Positions 1 to 9,189 of a stretch of 64,000 nt of DNA are shown here, one piece after another. Numbering within the stretch: the stretch's first letter is position 1; each line of letters opens with the position of its first letter. Under the pieces are notes generated by a model. The model saw only the letters and a list, made by a program, of their open reading frames with translations, searched no databases and was not told where the DNA came from. Made by a program: the position numbers and the translations under genes. This DNA comes from Catellatospora sp. IY07-71 (GTDB taxonomy: Bacteria; Actinomycetota; Actinomycetes; Mycobacteriales; Micromonosporaceae): the NCBI RefSeq assembly GCF_018326265.1, contig NZ_AP023360.1:1789501-1853500 (forward strand). The letters are read 5' to 3'.

Positions 1-1
1 G

Positions 2-220
2 TCCACCGACATGATCACCGAGTCGGGCTGGGCCGCACTGGAGCGGACCGGCATCGCCGCGCCGGGCGCCACCGGCACCCCGGCCTGCCCGCGCTGCGCG
101 CACGGCGGCAAGCCCGTGACGCCGGTGCTGCAGATCAGCCGGTACGCCTCGACGCCGTGCCAGAGCCTGTGGAGCTGCCGCTCCTGCCTGGAACCCTTCA
201 ACGCGATCAAGAAACTGTGA
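2..220 (+). CDS. paaD: PaaD, 1,2-phenylacetyl-CoA epoxidase subunit (3' end only)
   Basis: The gene is cut by the window start, and the reading frame is open from base 2 to the stop at 218-220. PaaD belongs to the MIP18/DUF59 family and assists assembly or activity of the ring-1,2-epoxidase (PaaABC) in phenylacetate breakdown. The visible C-terminus carries the family's two-cysteine-pair tail: CPRC, then the STPCQSLWSCRSC segment and EPF. Most family members end in FKC-I/L, whereas this one ends NAIKKL and so lacks the last cysteine. The next gene, paaE, starts 10 bp downstream, which supports an operon whose earlier members (paaA-C) should lie just upstream of the window. Confidence 0.85.
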   Translation, partial: STDMITESGWAALERTGIAAPGATGTPACPRCAHGGKPVTPVLQISRYASTPCQSLWSCRSCLEPFNAIKKL

Positions 221-230
221 GCACGCCGCT

Positions 231-1283
231 GTGAGCACGACCTTCCACGAGCTGACCGTCTCCGCCGTCGAGCCGCTGACCCCGTCCGCGGTGGCGCTGA
301 CCTTCGCCGTCCCCGCCGAGCTGCGGCAGGCTTTCACCTTCCGGCCCGGGCAGCATGTGACGGTACGCCTCGACGGCGCGCTGCGCCGCTCGTACTCGAT
401 CTGCTCCACCCCTGCTGAGCTGCGCGAACAGGGCGTGCTGACGATCGGCGTGAAGCGGGTGCCGGGCGGGGTCTTCTCCACCCGTGCCCAGGGCCTGGCC
501 CCCGGCGAGACGCTGCCCGTGCTGCCGCCGCTGGGCCGCTTCACCACCGAACTGGACCCGGCCCGCACCCGCCGCTACGGCGCGATCGTGGCCGGCTCCG
601 GCATCACGCCGGTGCTGTCGCTGATCGCCACGGCGCTGGCCGTCGAGCCGGGCAGCACGTTCACGGTGATCTGCGGCAACCGCAGCGCGTCCGAGGTGAT
701 GTTCGCCGACGCGCTGGCCGACCTGAAGGACCGCTACGGCGCCCGGCTGCAGCTCGTACACGTGCTGTCTCGGGAGATGCAGCCCAGCGAGCTGCTGTCC
801 GGCCGCCTGGACGGGCCGCGGGTGACCGCGCTGCTCAAGGAGTTCGAGCTGGCGGCCGTGGACGAGTGGTTCCTGTGCGGGCCGCTGGGCGTGGTCCGCG
901 CGGGCCGGGATGCGCTGGCCGCGGCGGGCGCCCCGGGCAAGGTGCACGTCGAGCTGTTCCACGCCGAGGAGCCGCCTGCGCCGCAGGCCGCCGTGGCCGA
1001 GGGCGGCGAGGTCGAGGTGTCCATCGTCCTGGACGGACGCTCCACCGACTTCACCATGGACCGTGCCGAGCGGGTGCTGGACGCGGCGCTGCGGCACCGC
1101 GGCGAGCTGCCGTACGCCTGCAAGGGCGGGGTGTGCTCGACCTGCCGCGCCAAGGTCGTCTCAGGCTCGGTGCAGATGGCCGCTAACTGGTCCCTGGAGC
1201 CCGACGAGCTGGCCGCCGGCTACGTCCTCACGTGTCAGTCCACCCCCACCACCGACGCCCTCACCCTCGACTTCGACGCCTGA
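231..1283 (+). CDS. paaE: PaaE, phenylacetyl-CoA epoxidase reductase
   Basis: This 350-aa reductase passes electrons from NADPH through FAD and a 2Fe-2S centre to the PaaABC epoxidase. Three domains are visible in order. The first is an FAD-binding barrel (about 5-105) with RPGQHVTVR and RRSYSICS. The second is an NAD(P)-binding domain (about 115-240) with GSGITPVLSL and the FLCGP motif. The third is a plant-type ferredoxin domain (about 265-350) with CKGGVCSTC (C-x4-C-x2-C) and a fourth Cys in VLTCQS. The start is GTG at 231, directly after paaD. Length and domain order are typical. A generic phenol-hydroxylase type reductase is the alternative, but the paaD neighbour makes PaaE much more likely. 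Confidence 0.93.
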   Translation: MSTTFHELTVSAVEPLTPSAVALTFAVPAELRQAFTFRPGQHVTVRLDGALRRSYSICSTPAELREQGVLTIGVKRVPGGVFSTRAQGLAPGETLPVLPPLGRFTTELDPARTRRYGAIVAGSGITPVLSLIATALAVEPGSTFTVICGNRSASEVMFADALADLKDRYGARLQLVHVLSREMQPSELLSGRLDGPRVTALLKEFELAAVDEWFLCGPLGVVRAGRDALAAAGAPGKVHVELFHAEEPPAPQAAVAEGGEVEVSIVLDGRSTDFTMDRAERVLDAALRHRGELPYACKGGVCSTCRAKVVSGSVQMAANWSLEPDELAAGYVLTCQSTPTTDALTLDFDA

Positions 1284-1321
1284 CCCGCGTCGCGGCCGTG
1301 CCGTCGCGGCGGCGCGCTTGC

Positions 1322-1381
1322 GCAGTTTCGGGGAAACTGCACGATCCCTGGCTCAGGTTCGTGCAGTTTCCCCGAAACTGC
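1322..1381. repeat. Pair of 19-bp palindromes
   Basis: The palindrome GCAGTTTCGGGGAAACTGC lies at 1322-1340, and its reverse complement form (centre CCC) lies at 1363-1381. The arms are 8 bp (GCAGTTTC/GAAACTGC) around a 3-bp centre, and the two centres are 41 bp apart. The pair sits between paaE and mqnC. The same 19-mer appears four times at 23909-24054. The pair might act as a hairpin terminator for paaE, or it might be a site bound by a protein. Confidence 0.85.
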
Positions 1382-1456
1382 AGAGTGGCGCACGCGGACG
1401 CGGGAGCGGCGGGAGGGTGTGACGGACCAGGCGGCCTCGGGGCGGTGGGGACGGGT

Positions 1457-1462
1457 TAGTCT
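1457..1462 (+). promoter_or_regulatory. -10 element for a leaderless mqnC transcript
   Basis: TAGTCT lies 7 nt before the GTG at 1470. There is no Shine-Dalgarno between them, so transcription would begin at or next to the start codon. The same arrangement is seen at other genes in this window. Confidence 0.55.
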
Positions 1463-1469
1463 CGGTGGC

Positions 1470-2660
1470 GTGAGTGCGAACAGGGAGATCGACAGCATCG
1501 TGCAGCGGGCCGCCGACGGCGGCCGGATCAGCGCCGAGGAGGCGCTGCTGCTCTACACCGACGCGCCGTTCCACGCGCTGGGTGAGGCCGCTGACGCGGT
1601 GCGCCGCCGCCGCTACCCGGACGGCGTCGTGACGTACCTGATCGACCGCAACATCAACTACACCAACGTCTGCGTGACGGCGTGCAAGTTCTGCGCGTTC
1701 TACCGCGCGCCCAAGCACGCCGAGGGCTGGGTGCACGACACGGCCGAGATCCTGCGCCGCTGCGGCGAGGCGGTCGAGCTGGGCGCGACGCAGGTGATGC
1801 TGCAGGGCGGCCACCACCCCGAGTTCGGCGTGGAGTACTACGAGAACCTGTTCGCCTCGGTGAAGCAGGCGTACCCGCAGCTCATGATCCACTCGATCGG
1901 GCCCAGCGAGATCCTGCACATGGCCAAGGTCTCCGGGGTGTCCATCGACGAGGCCGTGGCCCGCATCAAGGCGGCCGGCCTGGACTCCATCGCGGGCGCC
2001 GGCGCGGAGATGCTGCCCGACCGGCCGCGTAAGGCGATCGCCCCGCTCAAGGAGTCGGGCGCGCGCTGGCTGGAGGTCATGGAGGTGGCGCACCGGCACG
2101 GCGTCGAGTCCACCGCCACCATGATGATGGGCACCGGCGAGACCAACGCCGAGCGCATCGAGCATTTGCGCATGATCCGCGACGTGCAGGACCGCACCGG
2201 CGGCTTCCGCGCGTTCATCCCGTGGACCTACCAGCCGGAGAACAACCACCTCAAGGGCCGCACCCAGGCCACGTCGCTGGAGTACCTGCGGCTCATCGCG
2301 GTGGCCCGGCTGTTCTTCGACAACGTGGCGCACCTGCAGGCGTCCTGGCTGACCACCGGCAAGGACGTCGGCCAGCTCGCGCTGCACATGGGCGTGGACG
2401 ACCTGGGCTCGATCATGCTGGAGGAGAACGTGATCTCCTCGGCGGGCGCCCGGCACCGGTCCAACCTGCACGACCTGATCCAGCTCATCCGCACCGCGGG
2501 CCGCATCCCGGCCCAGCGCGACACGCTGTACCGCCACCTCCAGGTGCACTGGACCCCCGCCGACGACCCGACGGACGAGCGCGTGACCTCGCACTTCTCC
2601 TCCATCGCCATCGAGGGCGGCGGCGTGGGCAAGCAGCTCCCCCTGGTCGACGCGCGCTGA
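1470..2660 (+). CDS. mqnC: MqnC, cyclic dehypoxanthinyl futalosine synthase
   Basis: This 396-aa radical SAM enzyme of the futalosine route to menaquinone cyclises dehypoxanthine futalosine. The radical SAM cysteines are C68, C72 and C75 in CVTACKFC. The NYTNVCVTACKFCAFYR context and QGGHHPEFGVEYYE are diagnostic of MqnC rather than MqnE. HKxKGRTQATS-like text and LEENVISSAGA near the C-terminus also fit. An upstream in-frame GTG at 1419 would add 17 residues with no family match. GTG 1470 is preferred because it begins at the conserved N-terminus and follows a -10 box. Together with menG and the menJ-like gene it places menaquinone synthesis beside complex I. Confidence 0.93.
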   Translation: MSANREIDSIVQRAADGGRISAEEALLLYTDAPFHALGEAADAVRRRRYPDGVVTYLIDRNINYTNVCVTACKFCAFYRAPKHAEGWVHDTAEILRRCGEAVELGATQVMLQGGHHPEFGVEYYENLFASVKQAYPQLMIHSIGPSEILHMAKVSGVSIDEAVARIKAAGLDSIAGAGAEMLPDRPRKAIAPLKESGARWLEVMEVAHRHGVESTATMMMGTGETNAERIEHLRMIRDVQDRTGGFRAFIPWTYQPENNHLKGRTQATSLEYLRLIAVARLFFDNVAHLQASWLTTGKDVGQLALHMGVDDLGSIMLEENVISSAGARHRSNLHDLIQLIRTAGRIPAQRDTLYRHLQVHWTPADDPTDERVTSHFSSIAIEGGGVGKQLPLVDAR

Positions 2661-2678
2661 GCTTCGCTCGCGCGGGCT

Positions 2679-2742
2679 AGATCGCCGTTTCGTGTCCAGA
2701 AGTGCGGTCAGACCGCAGGTTCTGACACGAAGCAGTGATCTT
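2679..2742. repeat. 64-nt palindromic repeat, copy A
   Basis: This 64-nt element begins AGATCGCCGTTTCGTGTC and ends with the complementary TGACACGAAGCAGTGATCT. The centre holds a perfect small palindrome GCGGTCAGACCGC (2704-2716), so the whole element can fold as a long hairpin. Copies B (57930-57993) and C (58882-58945) have exactly the same length. It follows the mqnC stop by 18 bp and could also serve as a terminator. Confidence 0.8.
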
Positions 2743-2845
2743 CACGTGGCGGGAGCCGCCGGCCGGTCTGTGCCTGATCGGACTATGGGGGCGGGTGGCC
2801 GCCGGACATTAGTGTCCACCTGACTGTGACGTCGGGGGGACATCG

Positions 2846-3589
2846 ATGACGCGCATCGTGAACGGGATCGCCGCGCTGTTCGTGGCGCTCGTCGCGGCGG
2901 TGGGGGCCGCCGCCGCTCCGGCCTGGGCGGCCGGGCCGGATCTCGCGGCGCTGGCCAAGGGCGCGCGCGGTGCGATCGGGGCGACCGTCGACGTGTCGGT
3001 GGGCATCGCCAACCACGGTGACCCGCTGACCATCCAGCAGGTGGTGCTCAGCTACCGCGCCCCGGCCGGCACGGTGATCGTCAAGGCGGCGGGCACGGCC
3101 TGTGTCTACAACCAGGAGCGCACGACCGCCAGGTGCGGGCTCGGCACCGAGTGGCGCAGCAGGATCGCCGCGCGGCCCGAGGGCGGCTTCCAGACCATCC
3201 AGATAAAGATCACGTCCAGGGTGACCGGGGCGGGTGCGTTCACCGTCACCTGTGGCTGCGACGCGAAGAAGGCCAACAACTCGGCGGAGATCGTCATCGA
3301 GGGCGTGACCAGGCCGCAGCCCACCGCCTCGCCGAAGCCGTCGGCCGAGCCCCGGCCCAGCGAGAGCCCGTCGCCGCAGCAGAGCCTCAGCCCGCAGGAG
3401 ACCTTCGAGCCGGACTACGGCACCGGGGCACCGATCGTCGCCGAGCAGCCGGCGGCCGAGAAGGACTCCTCCACCAGCGGATTCCTGCTGATCGGGGTCG
3501 GGGCGGTGCTGTTCGGGCTGGTCGGCCTGGGCGGCGCGGCGTACCTGTGGCGGGACCGCTCCGGCGGCGAAGAGGACGACACGGAGTAG
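2846..3589 (+). CDS. Secreted, membrane-anchored protein of unknown function
   Basis: This 247-aa protein belongs to no family I recognise with confidence. It has an N-terminal signal peptide (about 1-28, ending APAWAA). A beta-rich extracellular domain follows (about 30-155) that resembles the repeat-type adhesion domains of actinobacterial surface proteins and contains four Cys in two pairs ([12 protein letters not shown] and TCGC). Next comes a Pro/Ser/Glu-rich stalk (about 158-195), then one transmembrane helix (about 213-237) and a short charged cytoplasmic tail. There is no LPxTG motif, so anchoring is by the helix. The start ATG follows GGGGGGA. It sits between mqnC and menG, but the sequence gives no sign of a role in quinone synthesis. 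Confidence 0.75.
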   Translation: MTRIVNGIAALFVALVAAVGAAAAPAWAAGPDLAALAKGARGAIGATVDVSVGIANHGDPLTIQQVVLSYRAPAGTVIVKAAGTACVYNQERTTARCGLGTEWRSRIAARPEGGFQTIQIKITSRVTGAGAFTVTCGCDAKKANNSAEIVIEGVTRPQPTASPKPSAEPRPSESPSPQQSLSPQETFEPDYGTGAPIVAEQPAAEKDSSTSGFLLIGVGAVLFGLVGLGGAAYLWRDRSGGEEDDTE

Positions 3590-3644
3590 CGCAGTGTGGC
3601 AGCCGCCGCAGCGCCGCCGCGCCGGGTTTGGCAGAGTGGCGGCT

Positions 3645-4340
3645 GTGAGCCGCGCAGACCTTGACAAAGAGCCGCACGAGATCGCTTCGATGTTCGACGG
3701 GGTGGCGGAGAAGTACGACAAGACCAACTCCGTGCTGTCGTTCGGCCAGGACAAGAGCTGGCGCCGGGCGACCCGGGCCGCGCTGAGCCTGAAGGCGGGC
3801 GAGAAGGTGCTCGACCTCGGCGCGGGCACCGGCGTCTCGACCGAGGAGCTGGCCCGCTCGGGCGCGTACGTGGTCGGCGTCGACCTGTCCCTGGGCATGC
3901 TGGCCGTGGGCCGGCGCGACCGGCCGAAGGTGCCGCTGGTCGCGGGGGACGCGCTGGCGCTGCCGTTCCCGGACGAGACGTTCGACGCGGTGACCACCTC
4001 GTTCGTCATCCGCAACGTGGCGAACACGCCCGCCGCGCTGCGTGAGCTGTCCCGGGTCACCAAGCCGGGCGGCCGCCTGGTCATCTGCGAGTTCTCGCAT
4101 CCGACCAACGGCGCGTTCCGCACCGTCTACCTGCAGTACCTGATGCGCTCGCTGCCCGCGGTGGCGCGCAAGGTGTCGAGCAACCCCGAGGCGTACGTCT
4201 ACCTCGCCGAGTCCATCCGGGCGTGGCCCGACCAGCGCGAGTTCGCCACGATCATCGGCGAGAACACCTGGTCGCAGGTGAAGTGGCGCAACCTGACCGG
4301 CGGCATCGTGGCGCTGCACAAGGCGGTCCGCCCGGCCTGA
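3645..4340 (+). CDS. menG: MenG/UbiE, demethylmenaquinone methyltransferase
   Basis: This 231-aa SAM-dependent methyltransferase performs the C-methylation of demethylmenaquinone. It contains the UbiE signature [20 protein letters not shown] at the N-terminus. The SAM-binding VLDLGAGTG loop is at about 55-63, followed by VVGVDLS, and the FVIRNV segment and EFSHPT are typical of the family. The frame is open from 3594, but GTG 3645 gives the normal N-terminus and lies 7 nt after CAGAGT, a candidate -10 for a leaderless transcript. It acts after MqnC and prenylation in the same pathway, and the menJ-like gene downstream acts on the product. Confidence 0.92.
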   Translation: MSRADLDKEPHEIASMFDGVAEKYDKTNSVLSFGQDKSWRRATRAALSLKAGEKVLDLGAGTGVSTEELARSGAYVVGVDLSLGMLAVGRRDRPKVPLVAGDALALPFPDETFDAVTTSFVIRNVANTPAALRELSRVTKPGGRLVICEFSHPTNGAFRTVYLQYLMRSLPAVARKVSSNPEAYVYLAESIRAWPDQREFATIIGENTWSQVKWRNLTGGIVALHKAVRPA

Positions 4341-4389
4341 TCCGGCCGTTTCCCGGACACGGCGCGGCGTGCCGCCGCACGATCAGGGC

Positions 4390-4581
4390 ATGGGGTATGA
4401 CGAGAGCGCGGTGATCGGGTTCCTCGGCGGCGGGTACGGCGAGCCGCCCGTGCGCGTGGCCGACCTGGAGGAGGCCGCCCGCCGCCGCGCCGCCGCCCGC
4501 CGCGCCGCCCGCGCCGGGGACACCCCTGACCCCGACTCCGCGCCGCCCTCCTCCGCGCCCGACCCCTCACCCGACCCCTGA
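4390..4581 (+). CDS. Small hypothetical protein
   Basis: This possible 63-aa protein begins MGYDESAVIGFLGGGYGEPP and has an Arg/Ala-rich helix (about 24-41) and a Pro/Asp/Ser-rich end. The first 30 residues look like real protein, while the rest is low complexity. An in-frame GTG at 4369 is the alternative start. It belongs to no family I recognise, and it may be a conserved short protein of this family of bacteria or chance coding. Confidence 0.35.
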   Translation: MGYDESAVIGFLGGGYGEPPVRVADLEEAARRRAAARRAARAGDTPDPDSAPPSSAPDPSPDP

Positions 4582-4603
4582 CCACCCCGCCCTGCCTGCC
4601 CCC

Positions 4604-4682
4604 TGCCCTGCCGCAACTCTCGAAGAGTTGCGGCTTGAGCGCGTATCGGGGGGCGCGGCTCGTTGAGACCTGCGGCAGGGCA
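4604..4682. repeat. Nested inverted repeats upstream of the quinone reductase gene
   Basis: A perfect hairpin CCGCAACTCT-CGA-AGAGTTGCGG occupies 4611-4633. A second, longer-range pair overlaps it: TGCCCTGCCGCA (4604-4615) with TGCGGCAGGGCA (4671-4682). The two pairings share bases 4611-4615 and so exclude each other. This could be a terminator for the upstream genes or an alternative-fold regulatory leader. Confidence 0.55.
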
Positions 4683-4739
4683 AAGGGGCGGACGGGGCGG
4701 ATCGAGGTGGGGATGGGAGCGTTTTCGGGGGGTCATTCA

Positions 4740-4759
4740 TGGTTAGGGTCACCTAACCA
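4740..4759. promoter_or_regulatory. 20-bp palindromic operator candidate
   Basis: TGGTTAGGGTCACCTAACCA has perfect 8-bp arms around GTCA and ends about 100 bp before the menJ-like start. It fits a dimeric regulator binding site. A related sequence (AGTAAGGGTCCCTAACT) lies at 50826-50842 upstream of acsA and the Fic-like gene. Confidence 0.5.
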
Positions 4760-4857
4760 TTACGGGGTCTCGGCGCAGTTCTAGACTGCTCGCCGGACTG
4801 GCTTGTGAAGACTTTCACGAGCCCGGAACGAACGTTCAGGTCGAGGTGGAGGTGAGC

Positions 4858-6129
4858 ATGACACCGACCGATATCGATGCCGATGTGATCGTCGTTGGTG
4901 CCGGTCCGGGCGGCTCCGCCACCGCGTACCACCTCGCCAGGCACGGTGCCCGGGTGCTGCTGCTGGAGAAGACCGAGTTCCCGCGGGAGAAGGTCTGCGG
5001 CGACGGGCTGACCCCGCGCGCGGTCAAGCAGCTGATCGACATGGGCGTGGACGTCCGCCCCGAGGCCGGCTGGCTGCACAACAAGGGCCTGCGCGTGATC
5101 GGCGGCGGCGTCCGGCTGGAGCTGGACTGGCCCGACCTGGCCAGCTTCCCCGACTTCGGCCTGGTGCGCACCCGCCTGGACTTCGACGACATGCTCGCGC
5201 AGCGCGCCGTCGCCGCCGGGGCGATCCTGAAGACCGGACACAACGTGACCGGCCCGGTGCTGGACACCGACGGCCGCGTGGTCGGCGTCGAGGTGAAGAC
5301 CGCCGAGGGCGTCAAGACGCTGCGCGCGCACCTGGTGGTCGCCGCGGACGGCGTCTCCGGCCGGTTCGCGCTGGCGCTGGGCATGGCCAAGCGCGAGGAC
5401 CGCCCGATGGGCGTGGCGGTGCGCCGCTACTACCGCTGCCCGGCCAAGACCAACGACGACTACCTGGAGTCGTGGCTGGAACTGCGCAGCCGCGAGGCGG
5501 GCAGCGCGCAGCTGCCCGGTTACGGCTGGATCTTCGGGCTGGGCGACGGCCGCGTTAACGTGGGTCTTGGTGTGCTCAACTCGTCCAAGGCGTACCAGCA
5601 GACGAACTACCGGCAGATGCTCACCGACTGGCTCGGCGCGACGCCCGAGGAGTGGGGCCTGAACGACGAGGCCAACGCCGAGGGCAAGACGCTGGGCGCG
5701 GCCCTGCCGATGGGGTTCAACCGCACGCCCCACTACACGCGGGGCATGATGCTGGTGGGCGACTCGGGCGGCATGGTCAACCCCTTCAACGGCGAGGGCA
5801 TCGCGTACGCGATGGAGTCCGGCCAGCTCGCCGCGGACGTGCTGATCCAGGCGCTCGCCCGGCCGGCGGGCCCGGCCCGGGAGCGGGCGCTGCAGGCGTA
5901 CGCGGCCGAGCTGAAGCGGCGGCTGGGCGGTTACTACCGCGTTGGCGGCATCTTCGTGAAGCTGATCGGGAATCCTCAGGTGATGAAGGTGGCGACGAAG
6001 CACGGCATGCCGCACCCGACGCTGATGCGGTTCGTGCTCAAGCTGCTGGCGAACCTCACCGATCAGCGTGACGGGGACGCCATGGACCGGATCATCAATG
6101 CCATGTCCCGCGTGGCACCCGCGGTGTAG
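4858..6129 (+). CDS. menJ: Geranylgeranyl reductase family FAD enzyme, probable menaquinone reductase
   Basis: This 423-aa FAD-dependent reductase of the GGR family resembles mycobacterial MenJ, which saturates one double bond in the menaquinone isoprenoid tail. It has an N-terminal Rossmann motif VGAGPGGSATAYHLARHG (about 12-30) and the CGDGLTPRAV segment. The second FAD motif is GDSGGMVNPFNGEGIAYAMESG-like text at about 300-320. ATG 4858 is chosen because GGAGG at 4848-4852 lies 5 nt before it; GTG 4846 is possible. It sits directly upstream of nuoA, as in other actinobacteria, tying quinone tailoring to complex I. A general geranylgeranyl lipid reductase role is the alternative. Confidence 0.87.
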   Translation: MTPTDIDADVIVVGAGPGGSATAYHLARHGARVLLLEKTEFPREKVCGDGLTPRAVKQLIDMGVDVRPEAGWLHNKGLRVIGGGVRLELDWPDLASFPDFGLVRTRLDFDDMLAQRAVAAGAILKTGHNVTGPVLDTDGRVVGVEVKTAEGVKTLRAHLVVAADGVSGRFALALGMAKREDRPMGVAVRRYYRCPAKTNDDYLESWLELRSREAGSAQLPGYGWIFGLGDGRVNVGLGVLNSSKAYQQTNYRQMLTDWLGATPEEWGLNDEANAEGKTLGAALPMGFNRTPHYTRGMMLVGDSGGMVNPFNGEGIAYAMESGQLAADVLIQALARPAGPARERALQAYAAELKRRLGGYYRVGGIFVKLIGNPQVMKVATKHGMPHPTLMRFVLKLLANLTDQRDGDAMDRIINAMSRVAPAV

Positions 6130-6208
6130 CGGGCCGCGGGGCGAGGATCTTAACGGACTGCAAGCAGGCGAAACACAACAGTTCACCGGGAAGAAAGGAC
6201 GCAGGCAG

Positions 6209-6577
6209 GTGTCGCTCTCCGCGTACGTGCCCATCGTTGGGCTCTTCGCGCTGGCCGCGGCCTTCGGGCTTTTCTCGGTCGCGGCAGCACCCTTCATCGG
6301 ACCCCGCCGCTTCAACAAGGCGAAACTCGACGCCTACGAATGCGGCATCGAGCCGACCCCTCAGCCGGTCGGCGGCGGACGCTTCCCGATCAAGTTCTAC
6401 TTGACCGCGATGCTCTTCATCGTCTTCGACATCGAGATCATCTTCCTCTACCCGTGGGCGGTCAGCTTCGACCAGTTCGAAGGTGTGTTCGTCTTCGTGG
6501 AGATGGTTCTGTTCATCGGCACGGTGTTCGTCGCGTACGCCTACGTATGGCGTCGTGGCGGCCTGGATTGGGACTGA
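6209..6577 (+). CDS. nuoA: NuoA, NADH-quinone oxidoreductase subunit A
   Basis: This 122-aa membrane subunit of complex I has three transmembrane helices (about 8-30, 63-85 and 92-114). The conserved loop carries [11 protein letters not shown], and [12 protein letters not shown] marks the second helix. GTG 6209 is the start, with AAAGGA 10 nt upstream (6194-6199). The frame stays open further upstream, but that part overlaps the menJ end and has no family match. It is the first gene of the nuo operon. Confidence 0.93.
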   Translation: MSLSAYVPIVGLFALAAAFGLFSVAAAPFIGPRRFNKAKLDAYECGIEPTPQPVGGGRFPIKFYLTAMLFIVFDIEIIFLYPWAVSFDQFEGVFVFVEMVLFIGTVFVAYAYVWRRGGLDWD

Positions 6578-6578
6578 C

Positions 6579-7235
6579 ATGGGACTCGAAGAGAAGCTCC
6601 CCTCCGGGGTGCTGCTCACCACCGTCCAGGGGCTCGTCAACTGGACCCGTAAGGCCAGCTTCTGGCCGGCCACCTTCGGCCTGGCCTGCTGCGCGATCGA
6701 GATGATGGCCTCCGGCGCGGCCCGCTACGACACGGGCCGCTTCGGCATGGAGGTCTTCCGGGCGTCGCCCCGCCAGGCCGACCTGATGATCGTGGCCGGC
6801 CGGGTGAGCCAGAAGATGGCCCCGGTGCTGCGCCAGATCTACGACCAGATGCCCGAGCCGCGGTGGGTGCTGTCGATGGGCGTCTGCGCCTCGTCCGGCG
6901 GCATGTTCAACAACTACGCGATCGTGCAGGGCGTGGACCACATCGTCCCCGTCGACATGTACCTGCCCGGCTGCCCGCCGCGGCCGGAGATGCTGCTCGA
7001 CGCGATCCTGAAGCTGCACGACAAGATCCTCGCCGAGCCGCTGGGCGCCGGCGGCCGCAAGATGCTGGCCGCCAAGGAGGCCCGGGAGGGCAAGCCGGTG
7101 GTCGCCGCGGGCGCGATGCCGTCGAGCTACCGCTACAACAAGGCGCTGCGCACCGAGTGGGAGCAGGCCGCCGCCGAGGGCCGCGAGGAGCAGCTGCGCA
7201 TCGCGAAGTGGATGGAGCGGGGGAACCACCGGTGA
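6579..7235 (+). CDS. nuoB: NuoB, complex I iron-sulfur subunit B
   Basis: This 218-aa peripheral-arm subunit carries the N2 4Fe-4S cluster next to the quinone site. The ligands are the tandem C37-C38 ([10 protein letters not shown]), C103 (GVCASSGG) and C132 (PGCPPRP). ATG 6579 follows the nuoA stop by one base. The C-terminus after residue 170 is a variable actinobacterial extension. The stop overlaps the nuoC start (GTGA). Confidence 0.96.
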   Translation: MGLEEKLPSGVLLTTVQGLVNWTRKASFWPATFGLACCAIEMMASGAARYDTGRFGMEVFRASPRQADLMIVAGRVSQKMAPVLRQIYDQMPEPRWVLSMGVCASSGGMFNNYAIVQGVDHIVPVDMYLPGCPPRPEMLLDAILKLHDKILAEPLGAGGRKMLAAKEAREGKPVVAAGAMPSSYRYNKALRTEWEQAAAEGREEQLRIAKWMERGNHR

Positions 7236-7867
7236 CTCAGCCTGAGGGACTTTTCGGGGTCACCGGCAGCGGTGACACCTCCGGCTTCGGCGGCCTGGTC
7301 CGCAAGCGGCCGGTCCAGCTGGAGGCGCAGCGGCCGTTCGGCGGCTGGTTCGACGAGGTCGTGGACGCGCTGGAGGAGGCCTACCCCGGCTTCGCCGACG
7401 CGATCGAGCGCGTGGTCATCGACCGCGGCGAGATCACCCTGCACATCGTCCCGGCGAAGATCGCCGAGGTGTGCCAGATCCTGCGCGACGACGAGTCGCT
7501 GCGGTTCGAGCTGTGCTCGTCGGTCTCCGGCGTCGACTACGTCACCGAGGAGCGCCGCCTGCACGTGGCGTACCACCTCACCTCCATGACGTACCGGCGC
7601 CGCATCCGGCTGGAGTGCGCGCTGACCGTCGCCGACCCGCGCCTGCCCAGCGTGACCTCGGTCTACCCGACCGCGGACTGGCAGGAGCGCGAGGCGTACG
7701 ACATGTTCGGCGTCGTCTTCGAGGGGCACCCGAACCTGACCCGGATCCTCATGCCGGACGACTGGGAGGGCCACCCCCAGCGCAAGGACTACCCGCTGGG
7801 CGGGGTGCCGGTCGAGTACAAGGGCGCCGAGATCCCGCCGCCCGACACGCGGAGGGCGTACCGATGA
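7232..7867 (+). CDS. nuoC: NuoC, complex I 30-kDa subunit
   Basis: This 211-aa subunit is separate here rather than fused to NuoD. The 30-kDa signature is present as [20 protein letters not shown], followed by the family ending [11 protein letters not shown] 7232 overlaps the nuoB stop by four bases, and the stop overlaps the nuoD ATG. It helps form the link between the iron-sulfur chain and the quinone-binding module. Confidence 0.95.
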   Translation: MTQPEGLFGVTGSGDTSGFGGLVRKRPVQLEAQRPFGGWFDEVVDALEEAYPGFADAIERVVIDRGEITLHIVPAKIAEVCQILRDDESLRFELCSSVSGVDYVTEERRLHVAYHLTSMTYRRRIRLECALTVADPRLPSVTSVYPTADWQEREAYDMFGVVFEGHPNLTRILMPDDWEGHPQRKDYPLGGVPVEYKGAEIPPPDTRRAYR

Positions 7868-9189
7868 GCAACGCTGGTTACGCGCAGGAGCGCGAGACGA
7901 CCGAGGGCAAGGTCTTCACGGTCACCGGTGGTGACTGGGACAGCCTGGTGTCCGGCGTCGACCCGATCCACGACGAGCGCATCGTCGTCAACATGGGTCC
8001 CCAGCACCCGTCCACGCACGGCGTGCTGCGGCTGGTGCTGGAGCTGGAGGGCGAGACGGTCACCGAGGCGCGCACCGTCGTCGGTTACCTGCACACCGGC
8101 ATCGAGAAGAACATGGAGTACCGCACCTGGACGCAGGGCTCCACGTTCGTGACCCGGATGGACTACCTCGCCCCGATCTTCAACGAGACGGCGTACAGCC
8201 TCGCGGTGGAGAAGCTGCTGGGCATCGAGGACCAGATCACCGACCGGACGACCACCATCCGCGTGCTGATGATGGAGCTGAACCGGATCTCCTCCCACCT
8301 GGTGTGGCTGGCGACGACCGGTATGGAGCTCGGCGCACTGTCGATGATGATCTACGGCTTCCGCGAGCGTGAGTTCATCCTCGACATCTTCGAGATGATC
8401 ACCGGTCTGCGCATGAACATGGCCTACGTCCGCCCCGGCGGCGTGGCGCAGGACGTGCCGGACGAGGCGGTCAAGAAGATCCGCGAGTTCCTCGGCTTCA
8501 TGCCGCAGCGGCTCAAGGAGTACGAGGACCTGCTCTCCGGCCAGCCGATCTGGACCGCGCGCACCAAGGGCATCGCGGTGCTGGACGTCACCGGCTGCGT
8601 GGCGCTCGGCGTCACCGGCCCGGTGCTGCGCAGCGCCGGCCTGCCCTGGGACCTGCGCAAGACCATGCCGTACTGCGGCTACGAGACGTACGAGTTCGAC
8701 GTGCCGGTGGCGCAGACCGCCGACGTGTGGGGCCGCTACGAGGTGCGCCTCGCCGAGATGCGCGAGTCGCTGAAGCTGATCGAGCAGGCCCTGGACCGGC
8801 TCAAGCCCGGCCCGATCATGGTCGAGGACCGGAAGATCGCCTGGCCGGCGCAGCTCGCGATCGGCAACGACGGCCTCGGCAACTCGCTGGAGCACGTCGC
8901 GCACATCATGGGTCAGTCGATGGAGTCGCTGATCCACCACTTCAAGCTGGTCACCGAGGGCTTCCGGGTCCCGGCCGGCCAGGTGTACGTGCCGATCGAG
9001 GCGCCGCGCGGCGAGCTGGGCGCGCACGTGGTCTCCGACGGTGGCACCCGGCCGTTCCGGGTCCACATGCGGGAACCCAGCTTCGTGAACCTGCAGGCCA
9101 TCCCCGCGATGGCCGAGGGCGGCCTGCTGGCCGATGTGATCGCGGGTGGAGCCAGCCTCGACCCGGTGATGGGTGGGTGTGACCGATGA
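7864..9189 (+). CDS. nuoD: NuoD, complex I 49-kDa subunit
   Basis: This 441-aa subunit helps build the quinone-reduction pocket with NuoB. Conserved segments include [14 protein letters not shown] (quinone-site His), [16 protein letters not shown], and the C-terminal [15 protein letters not shown]. It overlaps nuoC and nuoE by ATGA. Its N-terminus of about 35 residues before the core is normal for actinobacteria. Confidence 0.96.
   Translation: MSNAGYAQERETTEGKVFTVTGGDWDSLVSGVDPIHDERIVVNMGPQHPSTHGVLRLVLELEGETVTEARTVVGYLHTGIEKNMEYRTWTQGSTFVTRMDYLAPIFNETAYSLAVEKLLGIEDQITDRTTTIRVLMMELNRISSHLVWLATTGMELGALSMMIYGFREREFILDIFEMITGLRMNMAYVRPGGVAQDVPDEAVKKIREFLGFMPQRLKEYEDLLSGQPIWTARTKGIAVLDVTGCVALGVTGPVLRSAGLPWDLRKTMPYCGYETYEFDVPVAQTADVWGRYEVRLAEMRESLKLIEQALDRLKPGPIMVEDRKIAWPAQLAIGNDGLGNSLEHVAHIMGQSMESLIHHFKLVTEGFRVPAGQVYVPIEAPRGELGAHVVSDGGTRPFRVHMREPSFVNLQAIPAMAEGGLLADVIAGGASLDPVMGGCDR

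Noticed and set aside
1284-1469. A small protein in the paaE-mqnC gap
   Set aside because: All frames there are coded by the palindromes and lack start signals.
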